Shown one piece after another: positions 44,544 to 54,390 of a DNA stretch of 64,000 bases. Positions within the stretch are counted from its first letter, which is position 1. Each line of letters opens with the position of its first letter. The notes beneath the pieces were generated by a model, which had not been told where the DNA came from, ran no database searches, and was given only the letters and a program-made list of their open reading frames with translations. Source of the stretch: Paenibacillus sonchi (lineage in GTDB: Bacteria > Bacillota > Bacilli > Paenibacillales > Paenibacillaceae); the NCBI RefSeq assembly GCF_016772475.1, contig NZ_CP068595.1:1302001-1366000 (forward strand), given 5' to 3'. The translations under genes and the position numbers were made by a program.

Positions 44544-47231
44544 TTATTTACCGGATACTTCAGTTCCAGTAGTAACTTTGTTTCCTTCGTTGTCAGTGAT
44601 GCTTTGTACGTATCCAGTGGAAGGATCATTTTCTTTAACCTTAACAGTAATTGTGTTGATGTTGTTAGCGTTAAGGTCTTGAGCACCAACAGATGCGGAA
44701 GCATCAATATCCTTTTTATTGAATGTAACGTACCATTTATCAGTACTGTTACCAACCTTATCAAAGGTAAGAGGAGATACCAGCTTATCATTGATACGGA
44801 ATTGCAGATCATCTTTTTGAATGTCTTTAACATTCTCGGAGAAGGTTACGATCAGGACAGCAGAATCTGTAGACGATACAGCAGCAGAAGACAGCTTAGG
44901 AGCTACAGTATCATACAGTTTGATTGCTACTTCATTGTGAGCTTCAGCACCGTTACCAGCAGTATCAGCTACACCGTTAGCCAAGAACTTATAGTCCTTA
45001 GTTTCACTGATTGATGATTTTGGAATATGCAGATACGCGATTCTAGTAGTTGCATTATCGGCAGCAGTATTCAAGGTGATGTAAGTTCCTGTAGGAAGTG
45101 CCTTGCTATCCATTGTGTAGCTGTTGACATCCATCAAAGATGCAACAGAAACCCCTGAATTGTCACTTACAGTTACTTCAACGATGTAATCATTAGTAGT
45201 AGGCGTTCCATAAACAATGCTGGTTACTTTTGGTCTGTCGGAATCGGAAGAAGTACTGCTTCCTGTTACCGCAACCGATGTAGCAGCAAGTTTATTTTTA
45301 GCAAAGCTCGCATCAATTACCAAGCCTTCTGGCAGACGCAGTGTATGTGCACCCACAACACCAGCAGGGGTTGCAAATGTCAAAGATTTACCATCTTTAG
45401 AAGTTGCAACTGGAGTAGAATTCAGAGTAACACCAACACCAGTAGAATCTTTAATCAGTGTAAGGCCAGTCACGCCAGCTACAGCTTTCACTTCTTCAGA
45501 GAACTTAACTACCAGACCGCTTCCGCTCTTGTAAGTAACGCCAGTTACTGTTGGAGCTACAGTGTCTTTATTGAAGGTAATAGGTTGAGTTACTGCTGTA
45601 CCCAGGTTATTGCCAATGGTATCACGAACAGTTGCACCGAATACGATGCTACCGGAGAATGTACCAGTGGATGGCAATGAGCCAAGAGGGCTAGTCAGTT
45701 TGAAAGTTTTGGTGTCGCTCGTAGTGTTAATTGTGAATACGCCTTTGCTTTCACCGTTTGCATCCAACAGACGAACATTACCTACCAAAGAGTTGTAATC
45801 CACTGCTTTGTTGAATACTACTTCAACTGTTTTGTCACCAATTGCAGTCACTTTTTGAACTACAGGTGCTTGAACATCAGAAGTTACCGTAACAGTTGTT
45901 TTAACTGGGTTAGGTGTAGCCAGGTTGCCAGCGTAATCCGAAAGGTTAGTCAGGGACACATCATACGAAGTTCCGCTGTTCAACGTGCCAGTAGTCAGTG
46001 TTACTTCATCCAGTGGCTGGTAAGTATCACGGGAAACACTTGCAGACGCACCGTTAACATAAGCAATCAATCCAGCAGTTTTAACTGGCTCGCTCAGTTT
46101 AACATATACTTTATTCGTAGTTGTTTTTGCAACAGCAGATACGGAAACCACTGTTGGTGCAACGACATCAGCTACAGGCAACAAATTAGTGTAAGCAGGA
46201 ATCGCTTCACCAGCAGTTGTTTTAATTGTGTCGTTGATTACTACAGTATAGTTACCTTTAAGGAAAGTATTTCCATCCAGGGAAATTGTAGCTTGAGTTG
46301 CATCATCGCTGATAACAACCTTAGCATCTTTAGCTACATCAACTGTTTTGCCAACTTCAGTTAATTTAACTACACCTTCGATCAGAGTATTAGTCTCAAC
46401 CAAAGTATCTTTGTCGATAGCACGGTTGAACTTCACAACTACCTGTTTGGAGTTTGGAGCTGTAACACTAACAACCTTAGGCGCTTGCAGTGTTACTTTC
46501 ACAGTGTACTCTTTTTCCAGGTGTTTGAAAGTTACTGGAGTTTCAACGCCTGCTACCAGAGCAGTTGTCAGATCAACGTTTGCAGTTGTTTTATCAGAGA
46601 ATGTTACAACTACTTTGGTTGGGCTTACTGCTTCAGCAGAAGCTACAGTCAGAGTAGGAGCTACAGTCTTTTGATCAACTGCATAAGCTGTTTCAACTAC
46701 CAAAGAGCGAGTAGCGTTACCTTTGAAGTTGGTTGTTTGAGCAACCAGACCAGCGTTGATAACTGCTTGAGCATAGCCTTTAGCCCATGCGGATGCGGAG
46801 TTATCAGTTGTAGCAGGTTGTTCCAGTTTCAGAGCGCGGAACAATACAGCCGCTACTTCTTGAACTGTTACTTTACCGTTGTAGTTGAAGATACCTCTAA
46901 CAGTATCTTGACCTTGCATATAACCAGCTGCAGTTACAGCTTCGATGTAAGGCACTGCCCAGTTCTTGGCAGTATAACCTTTGTCTTTGTAAGACAATTT
47001 GCCGGTTACTTCAGTAAGACCGAACAATTTAGTAACGATCTTAGCGAATTCAGCGCGAGTCAGATCTTTTTCAAGATGTGCTTGACCATCTGGGTAGCCG
47101 TTAAGGATACCTTTTGCTGCCAAAGCATCAAATTTTGCTTGTGGAGTTGTTGCAGTTTCACCAAACGCTACAGAGGCAAACATCGAGAATGCCATTGCTG
47201 TAGATAATGCTACGGATAAAATTTTCTTCAT
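44544..47231 (-). CDS. S-layer-type protein with N-terminal SLH domains
   Basis: 895 residues from the ATG at 47231, where a signal peptide begins (KKILSVALSTAMAFSMFAS). SLH-type repeats span ~30-200 (KGILNGYPDGQ, LTRAEFAKIVTKLFG, VQEVAAVLFRALK). The rest is a chain of Ig_5/Big-type domains (PTVVSVSAVAKTTTNKVYVKL). It is a candidate major surface-layer protein, anchored by the CsaB-modified polymer. An upstream in-frame ATG at 47300, with AAAGGGGGTG 9 nt before it, would add 23 residues. The nearer ATG has AAGGAGG at a wide 13 nt. Codon use is even and strong, with a strong terminator. Confidence 0.9.
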   Translation of the reverse strand: MKKILSVALSTAMAFSMFASVAFGETATTPQAKFDALAAKGILNGYPDGQAHLEKDLTRAEFAKIVTKLFGLTEVTGKLSYKDKGYTAKNWAVPYIEAVTAAGYMQGQDTVRGIFNYNGKVTVQEVAAVLFRALKLEQPATTDNSASAWAKGYAQAVINAGLVAQTTNFKGNATRSLVVETAYAVDQKTVAPTLTVASAEAVSPTKVVVTFSDKTTANVDLTTALVAGVETPVTFKHLEKEYTVKVTLQAPKVVSVTAPNSKQVVVKFNRAIDKDTLVETNTLIEGVVKLTEVGKTVDVAKDAKVVISDDATQATISLDGNTFLKGNYTVVINDTIKTTAGEAIPAYTNLLPVADVVAPTVVSVSAVAKTTTNKVYVKLSEPVKTAGLIAYVNGASASVSRDTYQPLDEVTLTTGTLNSGTSYDVSLTNLSDYAGNLATPNPVKTTVTVTSDVQAPVVQKVTAIGDKTVEVVFNKAVDYNSLVGNVRLLDANGESKGVFTINTTSDTKTFKLTSPLGSLPSTGTFSGSIVFGATVRDTIGNNLGTAVTQPITFNKDTVAPTVTGVTYKSGSGLVVKFSEEVKAVAGVTGLTLIKDSTGVGVTLNSTPVATSKDGKSLTFATPAGVVGAHTLRLPEGLVIDASFAKNKLAATSVAVTGSSTSSDSDRPKVTSIVYGTPTTNDYIVEVTVSDNSGVSVASLMDVNSYTMDSKALPTGTYITLNTAADNATTRIAYLHIPKSSISETKDYKFLANGVADTAGNGAEAHNEVAIKLYDTVAPKLSSAAVSSTDSAVLIVTFSENVKDIQKDDLQFRINDKLVSPLTFDKVGNSTDKWYVTFNKKDIDASASVGAQDLNANNINTITVKVKENDPSTGYVQSITDNEGNKVTTGTEVSGK

Positions 47232-47355
47232 AACCTTTTTTTCTCCTCCTTGGACGTTCATGAACTGAGATTCTTCTTTAGTTGGGTAGCTCATGTCACT
47301 CATTAGCCGATGCACCCCCTTTCCCGAGTTGAGCATATTAAGTATAAATAATGTC

Positions 47356-47371
47356 TGTGACGGGTATCACA
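47356..47371. promoter_or_regulatory. CRP/FNR-type operator in the S-layer gene leader
   Basis: TGTGACGGGTATCACA is a perfect TGTGA-N6-TCACA inverted repeat. It is 125 nt before the proximal start and about 60 nt downstream of the main promoter -10, and it overlaps the -35 of a possible second promoter (TGATAC-N17-TATACT). Confidence 0.5.
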
Positions 47372-47428
47372 GAAACTTGTAAGCAGCTTCAAGGCATAGC
47401 AATACTAGATTCCTAATTCTACCTAAGT

Positions 47429-47457
47429 ATTATACAATGTGCCTCAAGTCACGTAAA
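47429..47457 (-). promoter_or_regulatory. sigma-A promoter of the S-layer-type gene
   Basis: The minus strand reads TTTACG (47452-47457), 17 nt, TATAAT (47429-47434), giving a long leader of about 190 nt. The rest of 47232-47782 shows no gene. Confidence 0.55.
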
Positions 47458-47776
47458 GCTAATTTTTCCATTTGGCGTTGTAATTCAATATCATGATGAT
47501 TAACAATGCCTTATGCAAGTGACTCTACATCTTAAACGCAGGAGTTTCTAGAAAGTTGCGCTTTGTTCAAAAAAAAATTTAAAATTATGTTGCGACTGAA
47601 CCCCGTCCCAATTAGAAGAGACAATATGTATGTTCTACTAACTATTGTTAATGATGGGTGGCTACGGGAAACAGTATAGCATACAGACTTTCCAAACGTC
47701 ATTAAGCAATATTTGTTAAGTAAATAAACATAATCATCCATTTTCAAACCATCTTACCTAATAGTTCTTCAGGACA

Positions 47777-47805
47777 AAACAAAAGGCGCCGTTTCCGGCG
47801 CCTTT
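47777..47805 (-). terminator. terminator of the small coiled-coil gene
   Basis: The minus strand reads AAGGCGCCG, loop GAAA, CGGCGCCTT followed by TTGTTTTG, 10 nt after the stop. Confidence 0.88.
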
Positions 47806-47814
47806 ATCTAAAGT

Positions 47815-48156
47815 CTAACGTATCTTCATGGATAGTTGAATCAGCTCCTGGCGTTTCTCAGGACTTGAATTTACATTCTCGTACATGGCGTCTATTGCAC
47901 CGCGGTTCTCCCGGTAGGTCTTCTCATGTTTGATCGTGGTATGCGACCATTCAATTAAAGCATTCTCTGCAGTTACAAGATCATTGTATGCATCATGGAA
48001 CCCGGTAACCTGTACAAGCTCTTCCATAACCTCCTGCGTGATCTCCTGAAGTGCCCGTTTTGCAGCAATCTCCTTCTCCATTACCTTTGCTCTATTCTCA
48101 AACGAATTCTTTGCTTTCATGTAATCCAGCTGTGCTTTTGATAAAATCGGTTTCAT
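47815..48156 (-). CDS. small helical protein of unknown function
   Basis: 113 residues, almost wholly helical and charged, likely a coiled coil, with no signal peptide or Cys. ATG 48156 follows AAAGGTGAAA. It stands alone with its own terminator between two surface-protein genes. I do not recognise a family; a cytoplasmic role is likely. Confidence 0.75.
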   Translation of the reverse strand: MKPILSKAQLDYMKAKNSFENRAKVMEKEIAAKRALQEITQEVMEELVQVTGFHDAYNDLVTAENALIEWSHTTIKHEKTYRENRGAIDAMYENVNSSPEKRQELIQLSMKIR

Positions 48157-48260
48157 CGATGGCTTTCACCTTTCAGAAAATATTATTTTCTAAGTTATTG
48201 TAACGTAAAATGGTGCAGATTACAAAGTTTATGTCGAAGACTTTGTAAATTAATTACAAA

Positions 48261-48295
48261 CAACAGGCCCGCGTACAGCTTTCGCGGACCTGTTG
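48261..48295 (-). terminator. hairpin after the large SLH protein gene
   Basis: The minus strand reads CAACAGGTCCGCG, loop, CGCGGGCCTGTTG followed by TTTGTAA. The stem is strong but the T-run weak. Confidence 0.65.
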
Positions 48296-48309
48296 TTCTT
48301 TTGATTAGC

Positions 48310-51300
48310 TTAATTAAAGGTTTTTGGGAAGATGCTTGTACTCTTCTTTAAAAGTGCTACAGCAATCTTTCCGGCTTCCGCTCTAGTCATTTTACCCTTT
48401 GGATTAAAATTATATACCGGTTTGGTTTGACCTGTAATGGTTACTGCGCTGCCCTCCATGATTTTGGCTTTGGACACCGCGTCAATCGCTGGTTTCGAAT
48501 AGAAATCCATGCTTCCCGTATCCACAAATGATTTGGCGAGGGTAGCCTGCAGTTTGGCATCATTAGTAGCCATTTTCAGCTTCAAGGCTCTGGCAATCAT
48601 GACAGCACCCTGCTCTCTTGTGAGCGGCTGGTCCGGACCGAAGAACCCGTCACTTAAGCCGGTGACAATCCCTGCTCTAGCCGCAGTCTCGATATGTTTG
48701 AAATCCCAAGTTGTAGACACCGCCTCAGGCACGATATCAAAGAAGGTCTGCTGATTATTATTATAGTTCAAAGGAATATTCAGCCCTTTCACCAGCAAAG
48801 TGGCAAATTCACCGCGTGTCGTTGTATCATCCGCTCCAAATTGGTCAAATCTCAGATTTTCCATAATACCTTTGGAGTACAGGCCGTTAAGAATGTTTCT
48901 TGCCCATGGGTGGTTAGTGATATCCGTGTATCCACGACGCAGCTTCATTACTGTATAATACCCAAACTGATCAAAAGGTACTGAGATCGTATGTTTCTTC
49001 GTATCCACCTCACCGCCAATGTTCTCCCACTGTCCCGAATCGGTATAACGGAACACTGTGATTGTCGACCCCACTTCATCCACAATGCTTGAATTAAAAG
49101 TCAATGTGAGTTTTCCCCGCTGGGAAGGAACAATTTTTCGTTCGGCTTCAATTTGCGTAAAGTTTCCTTCTATTGAGTAAGGAGCAATACCATTAGTGGC
49201 TGGTTTATAAAGAGCACTGCCTTGGGGTCCTTTTTCACCAAGTCCGCCGCTAAGCCAATAAATATCCGAAACGCGGGAGAAATTATTGGTTTCTACTGTC
49301 GAGTTAAACCGCAACACTAAATCTGAAGGAATCAGCAGTGTACCGAGGCCGCCAGGTGTACGGGCATCAGCATCCACATTAATTGTATTGCCATAATCAT
49401 TTTTACGTTCGACGACCCCATCTACAGGATCGGCAATACCGAACAGCAGCTTGGTGTCAGGATAGTACTTCGCTGCACCAGAGGTAGTAAAGCCCTTCAT
49501 CAATGTCCCTTTCGGGAACGTGAGCTCAAGCCCTTTGTTAAACACAGTATATTTAGCAGCAACTTTCTCTGCCATAAATTGCGTGTCTATCTGAACAGCA
49601 CTTGCATAATAAACAGTGACAGTATCATTTAAGGTTGAATTAGCCCGCACAATTTTAATTTTGATTGAAGTAGCTTTATCCGGTTTTAGTCCTACATAAT
49701 CCAACGTGAACCGGTTCGGCAAGTCAGTGCGTTTCACAGCATCAAATTTGTCGATTACTACTTTAGTGGCACCTTCAGCCTCAATATCGAAACGGACAAA
49801 ATTCTTATTAACAACGATTTGTTTCCCTACAGTGGCAACTGGAGATAATATCCGGTATGGAGAAACTTCACGTACTACTTCCATGCGCTGATTCGTGCGT
49901 GCGCCAGTTTCATTGATAAGCTCCAGATTATAAACAATACTGCCTGCAGTTTCAGCCGGAATATCCAAAATCCGCAGGATAAAATCTTTGCTGCTGCCTA
50001 CAAAATCATAGTAGTAAGTCTTTCCTTTATAGTCAAATTTTTGTGTTGCCTTTTGGATTGAAGTATCACCCAGTACTGCGTTATCTAATGAAAGAAACAG
50101 CTCTGATCCCTGATATAGATTAAGCTTGTTTGCAGCTCCGCCTCTAAGAACCAAGTCATAGCTGGTCTGGCTTGTAACAAACTTGTCGTCCTTGAACGTG
50201 AATTCCGCAGTTAATCCAAGGATATCATTAAGCTCTTTGTCGGTGTAATCCTTAATGTCTGTGTGAGAGAACGCTGCTCTGCCTTTGGACAGCTTGGGAT
50301 GGAATTGCGACAGGTTGGATACATTGGTATCTACAATATAGAATTTCAGTTCTTTGCGTATTTCTCTTTTGTTGCTTGCATTGTCCATGGAGGTTCCGGT
50401 GAAGACAAGTTTGTTTTCTCCGTATACCAGTGGCCCGGAAGCTGATATGGTCAAATCAAAGGAGAAAATCGATTTATTCATCGGATTAAAATCAAGATTG
50501 CTAACCTCTGTCGACTTCAGTTTATCGTTTGAAATTCCGTTCACAAAAAATTGAGCATTACTGAGTTTCTCAAATCCGATATATTCACCTGAGACTTTCA
50601 AAATATTAGAACTATTAGCCGAGCTAAACGTATAGGTTTGTCCATCATTTAAGTTGGCAACATAGATATAATTCTTCGAAACATAGGAAATGTCCGCATT
50701 ATAGAAGGATTGCGAATCTAAATATTGAAATTTCACTTTCTGTTGTCCATTGGAGAATCCAAATATTTTATATACAACCTCATTCCCCGCCAGCCCTGAT
50801 ACATTAGTCTGTTTTTCCAGTTTAAGTGAAGCGCCTAATGGCAGATATGAAGCCAGTAAGTCTTTGGTTGGTATAGCACTCGACTTAACCAGAATGTAGA
50901 AATCTGATTTCTCAACCTGAGCACCGTTCAAAGCCAGCTTGGAAAGTCCGGTACTGGCAATAGCTTCACCATTATATCCAGACAAATAGTACATTTCGGT
51001 TATAACATTTTCACCTGATAAAAATTTGTAGTTTTCTTTTACAGACGTACTGTACGTTCCGTATTTAATTCCGACGGTTACGCTGGATGATCCCGCTGTG
51101 AGGGTGAATGGTGCCGTTGTCTTGAAGGCAATCAGCCGGTATTGAGGGGTTACGCCATCCGGAGCCGGAATTACAGTCTCATTCTGTGGTGTAGTACCCG
51201 GAACCTCAGAGACGGTACCATCAGCTGCAACATCATAAGACTGAAGCACATTCACTGAAACCACTGTATCGTTAATCTTCACTTCATGGTCATCATTGAA

Positions 51301-52221
51301 GGACTTGGTACTAGCATTATATGGCAAAAGCACTTGCCCCATAATAGTAGCAGTGGTGTCTGTTGCCGTAAGCGTAGGGACATTATCAAGTATATTGTAC
51401 GCTTTATTACCGTGAACAATTTTCAGATCGGTAAAAGGCTTGTTGGTGTCAAAATAATAAACCGAGCGTTTGATTGATATAGAGTCCGCTGCATTCTGCA
51501 CAACGATGTCCAGCGTGTTCTCTCCGGACTTCAATGTTAATGCCGGCGTAAAAAAGGTGCCGTCCTCAAGGAGAGAGGTTTGCATCGCGGAACCACCGTT
51601 GAGCGATACGCTGACTTTAGTAGCATTCGTCACTTTACCCTGGAGCGTAATCTGCTGATTCGGTACAACAACCTTTGTACCTTCATTTAAGTTAATGGCA
51701 GCAGGGCCTCCTCCAAGCACTTGCAGCGAAGTGACATAAGGAACCTTATCATACAGAACATAAAACGATTCAGAGCGCTGCAATGTCCCCTGCATCCCTG
51801 AGAAGGTGATTTTATTAAATCCTGTGAACAAGGTGAGTCCGCTTGCAACAAACCGGTTATCCGGGTTAGTAGTGTCGGTAGTTACTGCACCCGTAGTGGA
51901 ATGTGTATCATCTGTCACCCATTTGTCCCCACTCTGCGTCATCTGTTGTACAGTAACCTTCATTGTGGAGGCTGTTACCTGTGCGTAAGTACCTGAAATG
52001 GAAAAGTTGGGGGCACTTGTCTTATACACGGTACTTCTTGTAATAGAATCCTTGACATCCATTTGAAGTGCCGCCGTATTCCGCAGCGTGAGATCATCCG
52101 GACTGAAATAGGTCGTAGACGCGGTTGCCGCCGCGGCCTGCGGCGTGTATTTGCCTGGGAACATGGAAACGATTAGAGCCGCCAGCAGCAGCCAAACGAA
52201 TGGTCTCTTAAAGCGTAACAT
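48310..52221 (-). CDS. large surface protein with C-terminal SLH domains
   Basis: 1303 residues from ATG 52221, which follows AAAGGAGAG. Signal peptide LRFKRPFVWLLLAALIVSMFPG. Residues ~40-1050 are serial beta-rich domains without a known enzyme motif. Three SLH repeats lie at ~1110-1300 (TTRGEFATLLVKGLN, LTREQGAVMIARALK, MTRAEAGKIAVALLK). It would be held by the same wall polymer as the other SLH proteins. It precedes its own terminator and follows the tagO terminator. Confidence 0.9.
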   Translation of the reverse strand: MLRFKRPFVWLLLAALIVSMFPGKYTPQAAAATASTTYFSPDDLTLRNTAALQMDVKDSITRSTVYKTSAPNFSISGTYAQVTASTMKVTVQQMTQSGDKWVTDDTHSTTGAVTTDTTNPDNRFVASGLTLFTGFNKITFSGMQGTLQRSESFYVLYDKVPYVTSLQVLGGGPAAINLNEGTKVVVPNQQITLQGKVTNATKVSVSLNGGSAMQTSLLEDGTFFTPALTLKSGENTLDIVVQNAADSISIKRSVYYFDTNKPFTDLKIVHGNKAYNILDNVPTLTATDTTATIMGQVLLPYNASTKSFNDDHEVKINDTVVSVNVLQSYDVAADGTVSEVPGTTPQNETVIPAPDGVTPQYRLIAFKTTAPFTLTAGSSSVTVGIKYGTYSTSVKENYKFLSGENVITEMYYLSGYNGEAIASTGLSKLALNGAQVEKSDFYILVKSSAIPTKDLLASYLPLGASLKLEKQTNVSGLAGNEVVYKIFGFSNGQQKVKFQYLDSQSFYNADISYVSKNYIYVANLNDGQTYTFSSANSSNILKVSGEYIGFEKLSNAQFFVNGISNDKLKSTEVSNLDFNPMNKSIFSFDLTISASGPLVYGENKLVFTGTSMDNASNKREIRKELKFYIVDTNVSNLSQFHPKLSKGRAAFSHTDIKDYTDKELNDILGLTAEFTFKDDKFVTSQTSYDLVLRGGAANKLNLYQGSELFLSLDNAVLGDTSIQKATQKFDYKGKTYYYDFVGSSKDFILRILDIPAETAGSIVYNLELINETGARTNQRMEVVREVSPYRILSPVATVGKQIVVNKNFVRFDIEAEGATKVVIDKFDAVKRTDLPNRFTLDYVGLKPDKATSIKIKIVRANSTLNDTVTVYYASAVQIDTQFMAEKVAAKYTVFNKGLELTFPKGTLMKGFTTSGAAKYYPDTKLLFGIADPVDGVVERKNDYGNTINVDADARTPGGLGTLLIPSDLVLRFNSTVETNNFSRVSDIYWLSGGLGEKGPQGSALYKPATNGIAPYSIEGNFTQIEAERKIVPSQRGKLTLTFNSSIVDEVGSTITVFRYTDSGQWENIGGEVDTKKHTISVPFDQFGYYTVMKLRRGYTDITNHPWARNILNGLYSKGIMENLRFDQFGADDTTTRGEFATLLVKGLNIPLNYNNNQQTFFDIVPEAVSTTWDFKHIETAARAGIVTGLSDGFFGPDQPLTREQGAVMIARALKLKMATNDAKLQATLAKSFVDTGSMDFYSKPAIDAVSKAKIMEGSAVTITGQTKPVYNFNPKGKMTRAEAGKIAVALLKKSTSIFPKTFN

Positions 52222-52310
52222 GTGTATATCTCTCCTTTGAGTTATGTTCTCGTTATCCCTCACTTTGTTCTTTATCGGTCAATGCGGCGGGATTTTTTAG
52301 AAATATCACA

Positions 52311-52342
52311 AAAAAGCTCACCCTTTTGTAGGGTGAGCTTTG
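52311..52342 (-). terminator. tagO terminator
   Basis: The minus strand reads AAAGCTCACCCT, loop, AGGGTGAGC followed by TTTTTTG, 42 nt past the tagO stop. Confidence 0.88.
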
Positions 52343-52383
52343 TCAGATAAGGAAGATAATTGCATGACGCAAATAGATGCACT

Positions 52384-53511
52384 TTATGATTTGGAGCCGC
52401 GTTCCGGATTAGCCTTCACCCGCATTCTAAGCAGGAAATCAATCAACGGACGTTTGGTCTTGCTGATGACACCGGTAATCTCTGCGCCGATCTGCAGGAA
52501 GAAGAGCATGACGCAAATGACGACGAAGGTCACCCAGTTGGCTTCATAGAGAGAAGCTGACGTCTGAATTACAGCCAAGATTCCAAAGAAACCGGCAATA
52601 CCGTATATAATTAATACCGTCTGGCGGTGACTAAAGCCAAGCTCGCGCAAGCAGTGATGCAGATGACCTTTGTCCGGAGCAAAGATTGGTTTCTTCTGCA
52701 GCTTCCGGCGGACGATGGCAAAAAACGTATCCGACAGCGGAACCCCGATAATTAAGAGTGGTGTGATAAAGGAGACTACCGCAATCTGCTTAAAGCCGAG
52801 CAGCGCAAGCAGCGCAAGGCAGAAGCCCAAGAACAGCGAACCTGTATCACCCATGAAAATTTTGGCGGGATGGAAGTTGAAGAACAGGAAACCCAGGATA
52901 CTGCCAAGCAGGAGCAGGCAAAGCAAGGCAACCATGGTATTGCCCATCAAAAATGCCATGACAGCAATCGTAGCAATCGCAATGCCGGATACTCCGGCAG
53001 CAAGCCCGTCCAACCCGTCAATCAGGTTAACGGCGTTCGTAACCCCGACAATCCAGAAGATCGTCAGCGGAATGGCAATCCAGCTTTCTAATGAGGAATA
53101 CGTATCATTAAATGGAATGTTTACAAAATCAACGGTAATCCCGAATCCGAAAACAACGATGCACGCTGCGGCAATCTGGCCCAGCAGCTTCACCTTCGCC
53201 GAAAGTTCAAACCGGTCATCCAGTGCACCGATAAGAACGATCAGTCCGCCGCCAGAGAGCAGCGCTTTGATGAAACTTACCTCCCGCGGAGTAAAATCAT
53301 AAGGAATGATCGGCAATACGGCAAGCAGGCCCAACACAAACGCCAGAAAAATACCTAATCCGCCAAGGCGGGGCATAATCTTAGTATGCACTTTACGGGC
53401 ATTCGGCACATCTGTGGCACCAATCTTAACCGCGAATTTCTTCACGAGCGGTGTCAAAAGCAGTGCAAGTCCCATGCACACGACGAATCCGGCGATGTAT
53501 ATGATTAACAT
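52384..53511 (-). CDS. tagO: undecaprenyl-phosphate GlcNAc-1-phosphate transferase (TagO/WecA)
   Basis: 375 residues from ATG 53511 (a TTG at 53523 has no spaced ribosome-binding site). A polytopic membrane protein of the MraY family: NAVNLIDGLDGLAAG and FMGDTGSLFLG hold the catalytic Asp residues, and HLHHCLRELGFSHRQTV is the cytoplasmic loop. It starts wall teichoic acid or secondary wall polymer on undecaprenyl phosphate. It follows tagA by about 116 nt. Confidence 0.94.
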   Translation of the reverse strand: MLIIYIAGFVVCMGLALLLTPLVKKFAVKIGATDVPNARKVHTKIMPRLGGLGIFLAFVLGLLAVLPIIPYDFTPREVSFIKALLSGGGLIVLIGALDDRFELSAKVKLLGQIAAACIVVFGFGITVDFVNIPFNDTYSSLESWIAIPLTIFWIVGVTNAVNLIDGLDGLAAGVSGIAIATIAVMAFLMGNTMVALLCLLLLGSILGFLFFNFHPAKIFMGDTGSLFLGFCLALLALLGFKQIAVVSFITPLLIIGVPLSDTFFAIVRRKLQKKPIFAPDKGHLHHCLRELGFSHRQTVLIIYGIAGFFGILAVIQTSASLYEANWVTFVVICVMLFFLQIGAEITGVISKTKRPLIDFLLRMRVKANPERGSKS

Positions 53512-53627
53512 TTGATCAGTCAACCCCCATTTCTCTACCGCATTGAATTATACGCTGAACGTAAAACAAATTCCAATTCCGTTTTTAGGCTGTTGCACGG
53601 ATTTTTACGGTAAATATCGTCGTTTTG

Positions 53628-54383
53628 CTATCCTTTTGTCACTTTATCTTTCTCACGCAGCACTTTTACTGCGAATTTCGGCAACGCAAGCATTCTTTTG
53701 TAGCGGGTAGGCTCCTTTAGAAGGCGGTATAACCACTCTGCGCGGAGTTTCTGGAAGGCTTTTGGGGCCCTGCGGCTCTTGCCCGAGATGACATCAAAGC
53801 TCCCGCCGACACCCATCATTACCGGTATGTTCAGCCGGGATTTGTATTTGGCGATCCAAGGCTCCTGACTATCGGCTCCTCTGGCGACAAAAAGGAGGTC
53901 AGGCTGAGCTTCGATAATTTCACTCACAATTTCCTCGTCCGCTTCCGGCCCGAAAAAGCCGTCATGATATCCCGCTATAATGATACCGGCATACTGAGAT
54001 TGTAACCGGGAGGCGGTCTCGCGAATCACCTCAGGTGTAGACCCCAGCAAATATACCCTCCAATTATAGCTTTCGCCCTGGCGAAGCAATTCATGTAACA
54101 AATCAAAACCAGCAACACGTTCAGCAACTGGCTGTTGGCAATACTCGGCAGCCCATACAACCCCTGTTCCGTCAGGAACCACCAGTTCGGCCGATTTCAT
54201 AATCTCCATATAAGCCGGATTATCCAGGGCGGTCATCACCATGATCGGATTGGCTGTAATGACCTGATGCGGTTCACGCCTTTGGACGGCTTCGGTCAAA
54301 TAGGAAACCGTAGCTTTCATATCGACTCTGGATACCCGGATGCCGAAAATCGGCACCGTGGGGATCACACTTTCTGCTTTCAC
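53628..54383 (-). CDS. tagA: N-acetylmannosaminyltransferase (TagA/WecG)
   Basis: 251 residues from GTG 54383, with AAAGGGTGA 8 nt upstream; a TTG at 54416 overlaps csaB. TagA text: TANPIMVMTALDNPAYMEIM, VVPDGTGVVWAAEY, FVARGADSQEPWIAKYK and GVGGSFDVISGKSRRAPKAF. It adds ManNAc to undecaprenyl-PP-GlcNAc, the second step after TagO. It starts 7 nt after the csaB stop, so it is co-transcribed. Confidence 0.93.
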   Translation of the reverse strand: MKAESVIPTVPIFGIRVSRVDMKATVSYLTEAVQRREPHQVITANPIMVMTALDNPAYMEIMKSAELVVPDGTGVVWAAEYCQQPVAERVAGFDLLHELLRQGESYNWRVYLLGSTPEVIRETASRLQSQYAGIIIAGYHDGFFGPEADEEIVSEIIEAQPDLLFVARGADSQEPWIAKYKSRLNIPVMMGVGGSFDVISGKSRRAPKAFQKLRAEWLYRLLKEPTRYKRMLALPKFAVKVLREKDKVTKG

Positions 54384-54390
54384 GTATCTA

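Noticed and set aside
44465..44833. 122-codon minus-strand frame over the end of the SLH gene
   Set aside because: It runs through the strong terminator hairpin and is in a different frame from the intact SLH protein.
47532..47747. 71-codon minus-strand frame upstream of the S-layer-type gene
   Set aside because: No ribosome-binding site and AT-rich, with no family resemblance.
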